Source: Bacteroidales bacterium UBA5621 (GTDB lineage Bacteria; Bacteroidota; Bacteroidia; Bacteroidales; VadinHA17). Taken from it: a stretch of 25,080 nucleotides of DNA. Of this stretch, positions 7,888 to 15,526 are shown piece by piece. A model generated the notes under the pieces. That model was not told where the DNA came from, made no database searches, and saw nothing but the letters and a program-made list of their open reading frames with translations. The position numbers and the translations under genes are program-made. Where the stretch lies: contig DIKJ01000209.1 of the NCBI GenBank assembly GCA_002424525.1, positions 1 through 25,080 on the forward strand, in the 5' to 3' direction. How positions within the stretch are numbered: the first letter of the stretch is position 1; each line of letters begins with the position of its first letter.

Positions 7888-9558
7888 TCATAGAAAAAGG
7901 AGTATCATCATCTGGGCAACAAAGATCCTCAGGAACATAACCAGAGGATATACAGTGGCATAAGCAATGGATGGGGCTTCGTCGTGAGCGATACTGTTGG
8001 CATAGGCCAGGGCAGGCGGGTCAGTGGTGCTTCCTGCCAGCAGGCCGCATATTTCAAAATAATTTCTTCTAAGTATTATGCGGGCAAAGAATCCGACTAT
8101 GAGCAGCGGTATTAATGTTATAATTACTCCATATCCCATCCATAAGAATCCGTCGCCCGAAAAGAGGGCCGGAATAAACTTCTCACCCGAAAGAATTCCA
8201 ACACTGGCAAGAAAAAGTACTATTCCCATTTCTCTGAGCATAAGGTTCGCGCTCGGTGTTGTATAAGATACAAGGGAAAACCTGTAACCATATTTACCAA
8301 GCAGTATTGCAATTATAAGCGGACCTCCCGCTAAGCCCAGCCTTACCGGATGGGCCAACCCAGGGATGTTGAAAGGTATTGAACCCAGGAGTATTCCGAG
8401 CAGGATGCCGATGAAAATAGGAATTATGTTCGGTTCATTCAGATGTTTGATTGAATTGCCCAGTTCATCAATAACTCTTTCAATGGATTGCTCATCTCCC
8501 ACTACGGTAAGCCTGTCGCCCATCTGAAGCCTAAGCTGTGGTGACGCAATGAGTTCAATGCCCGAGCGGTAAATCCTTGTGATATTGATATTGTACCTTG
8601 TCCTCAGTTTAAGTGCACCAAGTCTTTTGCCGGATATCTGACGGTTGGTGACCATAAGCCGCCTTGAAATGAGTCTGCCTCCTTTTGCTGTAAGATCCAT
8701 TCCGCTGACCACACCCGTTTTTCTGACAATCTCATCTTTCAGACCCTTCTGTGTCACAACCAGAATAACATCATTTTCGTGAATAACCGTATCAGATGAG
8801 GCCAGACTGAGTTCACCGTTATGAAGAACCCGGGTTATGATGATATTCCTCCCGATAAGCCCCGAAATCTCTGGAATTGTCTTATCGAACACCTGGGGGT
8901 TGGTAACCAGTATGCTTACTCTCTCGGGTAAAGCTTCTTCCGGATATTTTTCCCGGTTATATAATTGTAATTCTTTCGTGATGTCTAATCCAAGTACTCT
9001 TCTTATCATCACCATTGTAAGGATTATCCCCAGAACTCCGAAGGGGTAAGCTACGGCATATCCCAGGCCTATATCGGGTATCTCCCCGGCTGATGCTTCC
9101 GTCCATACCTGGGCAAGAGCCTGCTGGGCCGCTCCAAGTCCGGGAGTATTGGTCACCGCACCCGACATTACGCCTACCATCATTGGGAGTGATGTCCCGG
9201 TTATAAAATGTATAGAAAGAGCGGTCACCCCTCCGATAATCACTACTGCCATTGCCAGCAGGTTAAGAGTAAGTCCTCCTTTTCTGAAGGATGAAAAAAA
9301 ACCGGGACCGACCTGAAGGCCAATAGAAAAAACGAACAGTATTAGCCCGAAATCCCTGATAAAATCGATCACCTGACGATTGACCGAAAATCCCAGATGC
9401 CCCATTGCAATGCCTGTAAAAAGCACAAAAGCTATTCCGAGAGAAACACCTGCTATCCTGATCTTTCCCAGAGACACTCCGAGTGCAATTACAATACAAT
9501 AGATAAGAATAGTCTGTGCTACACTGTCCTGCCCTAACAGATCTGTGAACCATGCCAT
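7888..9558 (-). CDS. AspT/YidE-family putative transporter with two RCK_C domains
   Basis: 556-residue inner-membrane protein with the family's duplicated layout. An N-terminal membrane half (about residues 15-190) holds GAVTNTPGLGAAQQAL near 134-149. Two consecutive RCK_C/TrkA_C regulatory domains follow at about 212-285 and 297-370. A second membrane half, from about 378 to the end, contains the matching STTDPPALAYA. This is the aspartate:alanine exchanger (AspT)/YidE/YbjL architecture. The substrate is not defined by sequence, and many members are unassigned. I chose the ATG at 9558 (MAWFTDLLGQ), since the in-frame upstream ATG at 9597 would place a -7 promoter box inside the gene. A candidate promoter and an operator-like repeat lie just upstream. 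Confidence 0.9.
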   Translation of the reverse strand: MAWFTDLLGQDSVAQTILIYCIVIALGVSLGKIRIAGVSLGIAFVLFTGIAMGHLGFSVNRQVIDFIRDFGLILFVFSIGLQVGPGFFSSFRKGGLTLNLLAMAVVIIGGVTALSIHFITGTSLPMMVGVMSGAVTNTPGLGAAQQALAQVWTEASAGEIPDIGLGYAVAYPFGVLGIILTMVMIRRVLGLDITKELQLYNREKYPEEALPERVSILVTNPQVFDKTIPEISGLIGRNIIITRVLHNGELSLASSDTVIHENDVILVVTQKGLKDEIVRKTGVVSGMDLTAKGGRLISRRLMVTNRQISGKRLGALKLRTRYNINITRIYRSGIELIASPQLRLQMGDRLTVVGDEQSIERVIDELGNSIKHLNEPNIIPIFIGILLGILLGSIPFNIPGLAHPVRLGLAGGPLIIAILLGKYGYRFSLVSYTTPSANLMLREMGIVLFLASVGILSGEKFIPALFSGDGFLWMGYGVIITLIPLLIVGFFARIILRRNYFEICGLLAGSTTDPPALAYANSIAHDEAPSIAYATVYPLVMFLRIFVAQMMILLFL

Positions 9559-9577
9559 AGGTTGCCGGAATTTGGCG

Positions 9578-9585
9578 CAAATGTA
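9578..9585 (-). promoter_or_regulatory. Candidate Bacteroidota -7 promoter box for the AspT/YidE-type gene
   Basis: On the - strand this reads TACATTTG, a full match to the TAnnTTTG consensus, 19 nt before the chosen start at 9558. No TTTG-like -33 box is found at the usual distance. Instead the TGACC/GGTCA repeats at 9603-9620 occupy that position. Confidence 0.5.
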
Positions 9586-9602
9586 CAGTAAAATCATGAA
9601 TC

Positions 9603-9620
9603 TGACCGGGTCAGGTGACC
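9603..9620. promoter_or_regulatory. Operator-like TGACC/GGTCA repeat
   Basis: Three half-sites in alternating orientation: TGACC at 9603-9607, GGTCA at 9609-9613 and TGACC at 9616-9620. They sit where the -33 element of the transporter promoter would be. This arrangement suits a dimeric regulator, either a repressor or an activator replacing a missing -33 box. The regulator is unknown. Confidence 0.35.
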
Positions 9621-9694
9621 TAAAATCCTGACGCCGGCAGGTATGCAGTTGCTGGCCATTGTATCAGCAAAAGCTGCGGCAGAAGGTCAGCGAG

Positions 9695-11002
9695 TCAATC
9701 GCAGAGCTGATACAGCATTTTCAGGGCCTTTCTGACAAGTGTTTCGGCAGAACCGATCTCAAAGCGGCTGGATGTTACCTCATAACCCCCTTCCTTGTAT
9801 AATTCCGCCGGAGAAATATAACCGGAGGCCCCGTTGCAATGAGTGATTACAAAAGTATATTCAAAGGGTGAAGCCTCTTTTATTGCCATTCCGAGTTCGG
9901 TAAGCATCTCAAGGTTGAATCCTATAAAGGCCGCATCTCCTACCCTTGCTGCAGTTATCCTTACGGGAACAGTTTTGCTTTGCCCTTCGGGATCTCCTTC
10001 TCTTTTCCTCCCGGGCAGATCAAGTGTTTCAGTGAGTGTTTTTATCTCACCTCCGGCTTTCAGTTCTTTTGTGTTTCTGAAGACATGAACGACTTCCACA
10101 CCTAGAAGTGTTCCCAGTAAAACAGGTTCAGGTATCCATCCGGGTTCCTCGTTAAAGCCAGGTAGTACCCTGTACCATGGGTCTATATTTCCCGATGCCC
10201 CTGCAAAAGCAGGCGATATCACATTGTTGCCCAGGATCTTCTCAACGAATTGCTCGGAGATACCCAGGATATCGCCGCTGACCTGCATATTTGCAGGACC
10301 AAGAGAGGTGGAGTGTGTAGCGTAATTAAAAAGTGCTGCCATGTGAGATCCGTCAGAGGCAGCAATCTTCATCACAAGCACCTCCTTGTCTGCCGGACCA
10401 TACGGGTTCCTGCCCAGGGCAATCGATCCGTCAGGCCTCATCTCACGCCTGTTTGAACCCACCGGGGAGTACCCTCTGCCCAAGGCAATATCAGCCGGAC
10501 GAAGGTTACTGAGGGCTTCTCCGGTAACAGAAATTAGTTTCTCAATGAGCTGTTCGGTATAAAGAATATTATTCGGATCGCCGGTCTCGCTGTTAAGGGT
10601 CAGAACAGGAGAACTGTGAGAATGGATGGTCGTAAGAAAGATTTCCGACTCTTCAAGCCTGAATCTTTCAATAATCCTGTTCTTAATAATGGTAAACACC
10701 TCCCCGCTGTAGGATCCCAGGTCTGAAGATATCATCACTAAATGCCTGCCTCCATTCTCCAGAACAACAGCCCTGGCAAATAGATTGTCGTGCACACCCT
10801 CGGAGTAATTCTTTCTTGAAGAATATCCGTACAGTTTTACCGGGAGCGCAGGTGTAATATCAATTCTCGCCACACCAGCCCGCAGACCACTTTCTTTTTC
10901 CTGATTGTTAATAGTAACGGCTGATGATACAAGACCTGCAGTCAGCAACAAAAAAGTGAAACAGATAACCGTTTTCCTGAGGATAACAAAGAGATTTTTC
11001 AT
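9695..11002 (-). CDS. Short neutral/alkaline ceramidase-family exported hydrolase
   Basis: 435 residues from this start, with a signal peptide (MKNLFVILRKTVICFTFLLL, cleavage near residue 27). The body matches the catalytic domain of neutral/alkaline non-lysosomal ceramidases, zinc amidases that cut the N-acyl bond of ceramide. It has AGVARIDITP near 42-51, TTIHSHSSP with H127 and H129, NYATHSTSLGP with H230, and C-terminal LEMLTELG and GYISPAELYKEGGYE. These stand where the family's zinc and active-site residues are expected. It lacks the C-terminal domain of the classical enzymes (usually 650 or more residues), so this is the short form and the substrate may differ. An upstream in-frame ATG at 11068 overlaps the radical SAM stop as ATGA and would add 22 residues with a second lipobox-like run (FFSNC). 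I favour 11002 for its cleaner signal peptide. Confidence 0.85.
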   Translation of the reverse strand: MKNLFVILRKTVICFTFLLLTAGLVSSAVTINNQEKESGLRAGVARIDITPALPVKLYGYSSRKNYSEGVHDNLFARAVVLENGGRHLVMISSDLGSYSGEVFTIIKNRIIERFRLEESEIFLTTIHSHSSPVLTLNSETGDPNNILYTEQLIEKLISVTGEALSNLRPADIALGRGYSPVGSNRREMRPDGSIALGRNPYGPADKEVLVMKIAASDGSHMAALFNYATHSTSLGPANMQVSGDILGISEQFVEKILGNNVISPAFAGASGNIDPWYRVLPGFNEEPGWIPEPVLLGTLLGVEVVHVFRNTKELKAGGEIKTLTETLDLPGRKREGDPEGQSKTVPVRITAARVGDAAFIGFNLEMLTELGMAIKEASPFEYTFVITHCNGASGYISPAELYKEGGYEVTSSRFEIGSAETLVRKALKMLYQLCD

Positions 11003-11064
11003 AATTCCATGTCCGTGTTTGCAGTTAGAAAAGAATAGAACGAACATGAAAGTTACAAAAATAT

Positions 11065-12558
11065 TCATTTGCCTGCCTGCTCCCAGTTTAAATTCCTGAA
11101 GACTCTCCTGAAATGATATCCGTAAATACTATAGGTGACTGCCAGAGGGAACACACTGGGCTTTAAAAAGATACTCCAGAAGAGAAGCTTCCAGTAATAT
11201 CGTCTGTTTTTCGTCAGTATTCCAAGATAAAAGATTGATTTAAGTAAAGCCATAATCTTGTTAAATGAGATGTGGTCCCTGAAAACCGGATTATATTGCT
11301 TCAGGAAACCTAATACCCTTTCGTAGTAAGATTTACCGGAGTATATCTCGTGAACTATCTTAGTATAGCCTTTTAACAACTCATCCTTATCCATTACAGG
11401 TGTGAAATTCATGGAGTAGTCAGTATTGTCACCGGTGAAGTTGGTGGTCAGCCTTCCCTCTTCCTTTAACCGCTTGTAAAGCTTTGATAACCTTGGAGCG
11501 TTTAAAAGACCTACCATTGCGGTTATAATCCCGCTTCTCTGAATAAAATCTATCTGCCGCTGAAAAATATTTGGCGGATCGTTATCAAATCCTACTATAA
11601 AACCGGCCATTACTTCGATACCGTACTGCTGTATCTTTCTTACGCTGGCTATCAGCTCCCGATTATTATTCTGGGTTTTATTGCACTCCGTCAGACAAGT
11701 CTCTTCAGGGGTTTCAATTCCGACAAAGACTTTTACAAAACCCGCATTTGCCATCATTTCCATCAGCTCATCGTCATCTGCCATATTAATTGAAGCTTCC
11801 GTTATGAAAATGAACGGATTGTTATTGAATTTCATCCAGCTGATAATTGCGGGGAGCAATTCGGTTTTAAGCTTCTGCCTGTGTCCGATAAAATTATCAT
11901 CGACAAAAAACACACTCCCTCTCCATCCGATCCTCAACAGCTGATCAAGCTCAGAAATTACCTGCCCCGAAGTTTTTGTCCTGACCCGACGTCCGAACAA
12001 AGCTGTTATATCGCAAAACTCGCAGTCGTAAGGACAGCCTCGTGTATATTGGATAGCGGCTGTCGCATAATCGGCCGGTTTTATAAGGGAATAATCAGGC
12101 ATGGGGGATTTTGTCAGGTCGGCAAACTTATCCGATCTGTAGATCTTTTGTGGGTTGCCGTTGATCAGGTCTTCGATAAAGAGAGGAAGGGTGATCTCAG
12201 CCTCGTTAAGAACCATGTGATCTATTTCGCTGTAATGTTCGTATTCTTCAGTAAACAAGGGGCCCCCTCCAACCATTTTCGTTTTAAGTTCCCTGCACCG
12301 GTCAATGACCTGTCTGACAGAAGCGGACTGAACAGATATGGCACTGATGAAAACAAAATCCGCCCAGATAATATCCTTATCCTTCAGCCTGGTAACACTA
12401 AGGTCCGTTAATTTTTTGTTCCATCCCTCAGGCAGCATAGAAGCCACCGTAAGTATTCCCAACGGAACATTTGCAGATTTTTTTGATATGAACTTAAGGG
12501 CATGTTTAAAGCTCCAGTAAGTATCCGGGAATTCGGGGTAAACCAACAGAATATTCAT
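11065..12558 (-). CDS. Radical SAM enzyme with N-terminal B12-binding-type domain
   Basis: 497 residues. The N-terminal part (about 1-135) has the Rossmann-like pattern of B12-binding radical SAM proteins, including VPLGILTVASMLP near 31-43 and MVGGGPLFTEE near 95-105. The radical SAM cluster motif CxxxCxxC is C175, C179 and C182 in TRGCPYDCEFCDI. It continues through FFVDDNFIG, FVGIETPEE and AGFIVGFDNDP, typical of the catalytic barrel. The C-terminus resembles the DUF4070 region of enzymes related to the hopanoid C-2 methylase HpnP, then ends in hydrophobic and basic segments. I do not see the classical cobalamin DxHxxG motif, so B12 binding is doubtful or of the motif-less type. The target is unknown; a lipid or isoprenoid methylation/rearrangement role is a guess. 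A good -33/-7 promoter lies upstream. Confidence 0.9.
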   Translation of the reverse strand: MNILLVYPEFPDTYWSFKHALKFISKKSANVPLGILTVASMLPEGWNKKLTDLSVTRLKDKDIIWADFVFISAISVQSASVRQVIDRCRELKTKMVGGGPLFTEEYEHYSEIDHMVLNEAEITLPLFIEDLINGNPQKIYRSDKFADLTKSPMPDYSLIKPADYATAAIQYTRGCPYDCEFCDITALFGRRVRTKTSGQVISELDQLLRIGWRGSVFFVDDNFIGHRQKLKTELLPAIISWMKFNNNPFIFITEASINMADDDELMEMMANAGFVKVFVGIETPEETCLTECNKTQNNNRELIASVRKIQQYGIEVMAGFIVGFDNDPPNIFQRQIDFIQRSGIITAMVGLLNAPRLSKLYKRLKEEGRLTTNFTGDNTDYSMNFTPVMDKDELLKGYTKIVHEIYSGKSYYERVLGFLKQYNPVFRDHISFNKIMALLKSIFYLGILTKNRRYYWKLLFWSIFLKPSVFPLAVTYSIYGYHFRRVFRNLNWEQAGK

Positions 12559-12574
12559 GCTCAGATATTTTCAG

Positions 12575-12606
12575 CTAAAATATTACCCATATGAACCCAC
12601 AACAAA
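12575..12606 (-). promoter_or_regulatory. Candidate promoter of the radical SAM gene
   Basis: On the - strand a -33 box TTTG (12603-12606) is followed after 20 nt by TATTTTAG (12575-12582), one mismatch from TAnnTTTG. The spacing is right for the Bacteroidota housekeeping promoter. The start codon at 12558 is 17 nt further down, giving a short leader. Confidence 0.4.
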
Positions 12607-12682
12607 AAAAAGGGACTATTACCGGTCAGTCAGGTATTAATCAGACAAATAGGGGATTATTGCCACTGGGCAGGGGTGAATG

Positions 12683-13522
12683 CTATTCGCCCCCGGAAAT
12701 CTGGATTGCCTCCCTCAGTTTCAACAGATACTGACGCGATACGGGGATCTTATCTGTATATCCCTTTATTGTAACCCAGTGATTATTATAACTTCTGCTG
12801 AGTTTTTCAACAAAATACCTGTTAAGGACACACATTCGGTGGCAGCGAACAAAATTTGGATACTCGCTCAGCTGAAGTTCAATATTCTTCAAAGTATTAC
12901 GGATGAGGCTCTTCTTAAAACTTTCACCCTGCTTATAAACTATTTCAACATAATTATCAGCAGATTTAATAAATGCGATCTCTGAGATAAGAAGGGTGAG
13001 GATTTCAGCATTGTTCTCAGAAATAAACTGAACTGTACGGTTCAGAATATCTTCTTCAAATTTACCGACCCTGCCCTCGATGATTTTTTTCTCAGAGGTC
13101 AGTAAGCCGATTTGTTCCCCCATACTAATATATATGTCATATAATCTGATAACCACTGGCGAAATTAAGCATATGAAAATCATTCTGAACATTATAAAGA
13201 AGGAGATTTTAGTGCTCCCTACATACCTGAGATAAAAAGCAAAGGCGACCGAGCTTAAAGCAATAAAAGTCAATTCGTAAAGGTAAAAAGAGCGTATCGG
13301 TTCACCGCTATTGGAAATGTTTTCACCTGTCAGCCAGCGAAAAACCAGATAAACAAGGATTAAAAACAACAAAGTTATGGCTCCGAAACCGGCGACAAAC
13401 AGAAGGTTATTATTAAAGTCAAACCTGTCGACGGGAAATGGCTGAAAAAACAGAATAAACAGGAAAATACCAAACCCTATGCTCAGAAAGAGTCTCAGCC
13501 TCTCACTCAGAACCTTTGCCAC
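12683..13522 (-). CDS. Membrane-anchored LytTR transcription factor
   Basis: 279 residues. Four predicted membrane segments (about 11-27, 41-61, 81-100, 106-128) are followed by a charged helical linker (137-160) and a C-terminal LytTR DNA-binding domain (about 172-272). The latter shows SADNYVEIVY, FVRCHRMCVLNRYFVE and IPVSRQYL, all hallmark positions. Most LytTR proteins have a receiver domain and are phosphorylated by a histidine kinase. This one instead has its sensor or anchor in the membrane and no kinase gene beside it, so it likely acts alone as a one-component membrane regulator. It is on the same strand as the radical SAM gene (124-nt gap), which has its own candidate promoter. Targets are unknown. 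Confidence 0.9.
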   Translation of the reverse strand: MAKVLSERLRLFLSIGFGIFLFILFFQPFPVDRFDFNNNLLFVAGFGAITLLFLILVYLVFRWLTGENISNSGEPIRSFYLYELTFIALSSVAFAFYLRYVGSTKISFFIMFRMIFICLISPVVIRLYDIYISMGEQIGLLTSEKKIIEGRVGKFEEDILNRTVQFISENNAEILTLLISEIAFIKSADNYVEIVYKQGESFKKSLIRNTLKNIELQLSEYPNFVRCHRMCVLNRYFVEKLSRSYNNHWVTIKGYTDKIPVSRQYLLKLREAIQISGGE

Positions 13523-13556
13523 CTGATAATTTTATTTTGTATACATAGATTTCAAA

Positions 13557-13588
13557 CAAATATAAAAATACAAATAAAAGAGGCTAAA
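13557..13588 (-). promoter_or_regulatory. Candidate promoter of the LytTR gene
   Basis: On the - strand TATATTTG (13557-13564) fully matches TAnnTTTG. TTTA (13585-13588), one mismatch from the -33 TTTG, lies 20 nt upstream. The start codon at 13522 is 35 nt downstream. The -33 part falls within the terminal repeat of the MITE-like element at 13579-13674. Confidence 0.45.
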
Positions 13589-13674
13589 TCAAAAGATTTT
13601 TTTAACCGCATTAAGCGCAAAGCCCTCCTGGCGTATCCAGTGGTTTATGGATCTGGCCTTTTGATACAGCCTCT
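13579..13674. mobile_element. MITE-like 96-bp inverted-repeat element
   Basis: The ends are AGAGGCTAAATCAAAAG (13579-13595) and, read from the other strand, AGAGGCTGTATCAAAAG (13658-13674): 15 of 17 positions match. The 62-nt interior has no coding potential. Both flanks carry TAAA directly abutting the ends (13575-13578 and 13675-13678), consistent with a 4-bp target duplication, though the flanks are AT-rich and chance is possible. The end sequence resembles insertion-sequence termini that I recall from Bacteroidota, unverified. It could alternatively be a long hairpin at the end of the 13717-14337 transcript. Confidence 0.5.
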
Positions 13675-13716
13675 TAAAATTATTATTGAAAAACCCAATC
13701 TCCCAACCGGAGCATC

Positions 13717-14337
13717 CTATTCAAAAACTTTTTTTTGCTCCGGAGTCAGAAGGTTCATTACATTTTGCCGGTGTTCTTCCCGGATCTTCTCCATTTTCTT
13801 AAGATTCTCCTCCCTGAATTTTCTCATTTCTTCCTGTTGTTTCTGCCGGAGTTCATCGATTTCTTTCCGCTGTTGTTCCGTTAGTCCGGGTATCCTGCCG
13901 TAATAAGGTGTTTCGCTCCGCCACCTCTCTGCAGATGGTCCCTCCAAATATGGCCTCCCGTAATTTCGTCTCCCAATATCAGGTCTCTCAATTCTGTCCC
14001 GCCCCGGTTGCATTCGATCCATCCATAACGGGCCTCTGCCGTATGGTCCCTGAATTCCGGGATAGAACCCTCTTTTCATACCATACATTGGCATCTTGCG
14101 CATACCCCTTCCCGGATAGATGTCCATCGGGCCCATTCCTCTCCTGATCCCTCTCATGTACAGCGAATCTGTCTCAGACCTTTCACCACGCGGCTGGTTC
14201 AAATCCATCCGTGTTCCGGCCCTTCCGAGCCTAGTTGTATCGAGCAGGCCCCTGACGCCACGCTGTGCATAAATTCCACCGGCTCCGGTCATAAGGAGCA
14301 TCAGTGTCATTACCAAGATTTTTCCTGTACTTTTCAT
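13717..14337 (-). CDS. Exported Arg/Gly/Met-rich protein with LTxxQ-type C-terminus
   Basis: 206 residues with a clear Sec signal peptide (residues 1-25, ending GGIYAQ). The middle (about 26-150) is a low-complexity stretch rich in Arg, Gly, Met, Pro and Tyr with many RGM/RGP-type steps. The C-terminal 55 residues form a charged amphipathic helix bounded by LTEQQRKEIDELRQKQ and NLLTPEQKKVFE. Paired LTxxQ motifs at helix ends are typical of the Spy/CpxP-type periplasmic chaperone and metal-stress fold, so a distant Spy-like role is reasonable; the basic, Met-rich linker is unusual for it. The gene is divergent from the 14551 gene across a 213-nt gap that contains a stem-loop (14376-14394) and the 14506 promoter box. 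Confidence 0.75.
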   Translation of the reverse strand: MKSTGKILVMTLMLLMTGAGGIYAQRGVRGLLDTTRLGRAGTRMDLNQPRGERSETDSLYMRGIRRGMGPMDIYPGRGMRKMPMYGMKRGFYPGIQGPYGRGPLWMDRMQPGRDRIERPDIGRRNYGRPYLEGPSAERWRSETPYYGRIPGLTEQQRKEIDELRQKQQEEMRKFREENLKKMEKIREEHRQNVMNLLTPEQKKVFE

Positions 14338-14375
14338 CTTTTTTTTCTTTTAATTGAACATTCATAGTTTTATGA

Positions 14376-14394
14376 GACACCCGGGTCGGGCGTC
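14376..14394. other. Stem-loop in divergent intergenic region
   Basis: Read on the - strand, GACGCCCG, loop ACC, CGGGTGTC forms an 8-bp stem with one G-U pair. It is in the 5' leader side of the 13717-14337 gene, so it could be a leader hairpin. On the + strand a TACATTTG box (14397-14404) follows immediately. Confidence 0.35.
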
Positions 14395-14505
14395 TTTACA
14401 TTTGCTTTATTATATAGACAACTGAAAATCCTGATTCATTCTCCGGGCAGTCGATATTAACAAATCATCCCCGTCTTTTTATTTTTTTCATTCAGATTAA
14501 AAATG

Positions 14506-14513
14506 TAACTTTG
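14506..14513 (+). promoter_or_regulatory. Candidate -7 promoter box for the triple-repeat protein gene
   Basis: TAACTTTG is a full match to TAnnTTTG. A T-rich run at 14482-14488 lies at the -33 distance but lacks the G of TTTG. The gene starts 38 nt downstream. A second full match, TACATTTG at 14397-14404, could be an additional start giving a leader of about 140 nt. Confidence 0.5.
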
Positions 14514-14550
14514 GTTAGCTCGTCATCATTATTAATATAATTGTATGATC

Positions 14551-15525
14551 ATGAAGAAGTTCTTTGTTTTATTCAATTTACTGACTGTAGTGACAATAGC
14601 ATTACAGGCTCAGAAAGTCACCAACCAAACCTGCCGGCTTGATAACGGGATAGTTATAAAAACGGAACAGACCTGGGGCCATGTGTGGGTTGATCAGCGC
14701 TTCGCAGCTATGACAGAGGCTGACCAGGGGAATCCGGTCGCTGTCAGTGTAAGGACTCTTGGAACCCTAACCTCAGGGTCAGCCTTTAAGCTTTACAGCG
14801 CCGGGAAGGAGGTCAGCATAAAAGGGGCAAAACCGGGAACCTATACCATGAAAATGACTTACAAATTATCTGGCAAGCCAGGTACCCTGAGTTTTGATAT
14901 TGACGATATCGTTATCAAACCTCAGACGAAGACGACTGTTTCGGTTACCCTGTATGATTACCAGATCGTGATAGATGAAAAGCAGGGCACTCAGAATGGC
15001 CTCGCCCATTATGATTCGAAAGTTGAAAGGTACAAGGGCAACCCCGAATCAAATCCTGATTGTGGCGCCATAACTCTCTATGTGAAAGGGAACCGTGAAA
15101 AACCTGTTGCACCGGCCGAGGCAACAGGGAAGAAGACAGGGAGGATCAAGCCCGGGACCTATGATGTAATGATCACGCTTGGAACGCAGGACAAACCGCA
15201 GAAAGTATGGCTCGAAAACTTCGCAATGAAGCCGGATGTCAGTTACATTATCACTACAAATCTTAACGCAGGAGTTGTTACCTATGCCGGTGTTAACAAA
15301 GATGTAAAAGCGTTTCACCTCTATCCGGCCGGCACAGCCGACAGACAGCAGGGAAAAGCAGTACCGGAAAAGAACCTCGAAATATTGAGGTGCGAAACTC
15401 AGGGGCTTACAAGTTCATGTCCTCCAGGATCTTACGATGTTCTGCTGAGCCTCGGAAGCGGAGCGAAATATGAGTGGAGAAAGGGTATTGCTGTTCAGAC
15501 CGGGACGAGGGTGCAGGTTAAGTAG
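14551..15525 (+). CDS. Exported protein of three repeated beta-rich domains
   Basis: 324 residues from the second in-frame ATG (the first is 14545, MIM), with signal peptide MKKFFVLFNLLTVVTIALQAQ. The mature protein carries three copies of one pattern: a strand with LY then G, a PGTY or PGSYDV turn, an L-x-G segment, then a strand ending in a K-P or Q-T turn. The copies are at roughly residues 70-135, 165-235 and 246-324. The key segments are KPGTYTMKMTY, KPGTYDVMITLGTQ and PPGSYDVLLSLGSG. The second and third are followed by a conserved tryptophan (KVW, YEW). Similar PGxYDV units occur in exported surface or von Willebrand-associated proteins, where they look like small beta-sandwiches. No catalytic motif is visible. 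A binding or structural periplasmic/surface role is the most that can be inferred. Confidence 0.75.
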   Translation: MKKFFVLFNLLTVVTIALQAQKVTNQTCRLDNGIVIKTEQTWGHVWVDQRFAAMTEADQGNPVAVSVRTLGTLTSGSAFKLYSAGKEVSIKGAKPGTYTMKMTYKLSGKPGTLSFDIDDIVIKPQTKTTVSVTLYDYQIVIDEKQGTQNGLAHYDSKVERYKGNPESNPDCGAITLYVKGNREKPVAPAEATGKKTGRIKPGTYDVMITLGTQDKPQKVWLENFAMKPDVSYIITTNLNAGVVTYAGVNKDVKAFHLYPAGTADRQQGKAVPEKNLEILRCETQGLTSSCPPGSYDVLLSLGSGAKYEWRKGIAVQTGTRVQVK

Positions 15526-15526
15526 T

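Noticed and set aside
11881-12411. 176-codon + strand frame opposite the radical SAM gene
   Set aside because: It covers the CxxxCxxC region of a clear gene on the other strand and has Cys/Ile-rich composition without domain signals.
13579-13674. Integron attC site
   Set aside because: No GTTRRRY/RYYYAAC core sites at the ends, and no integrase or cassette array nearby.
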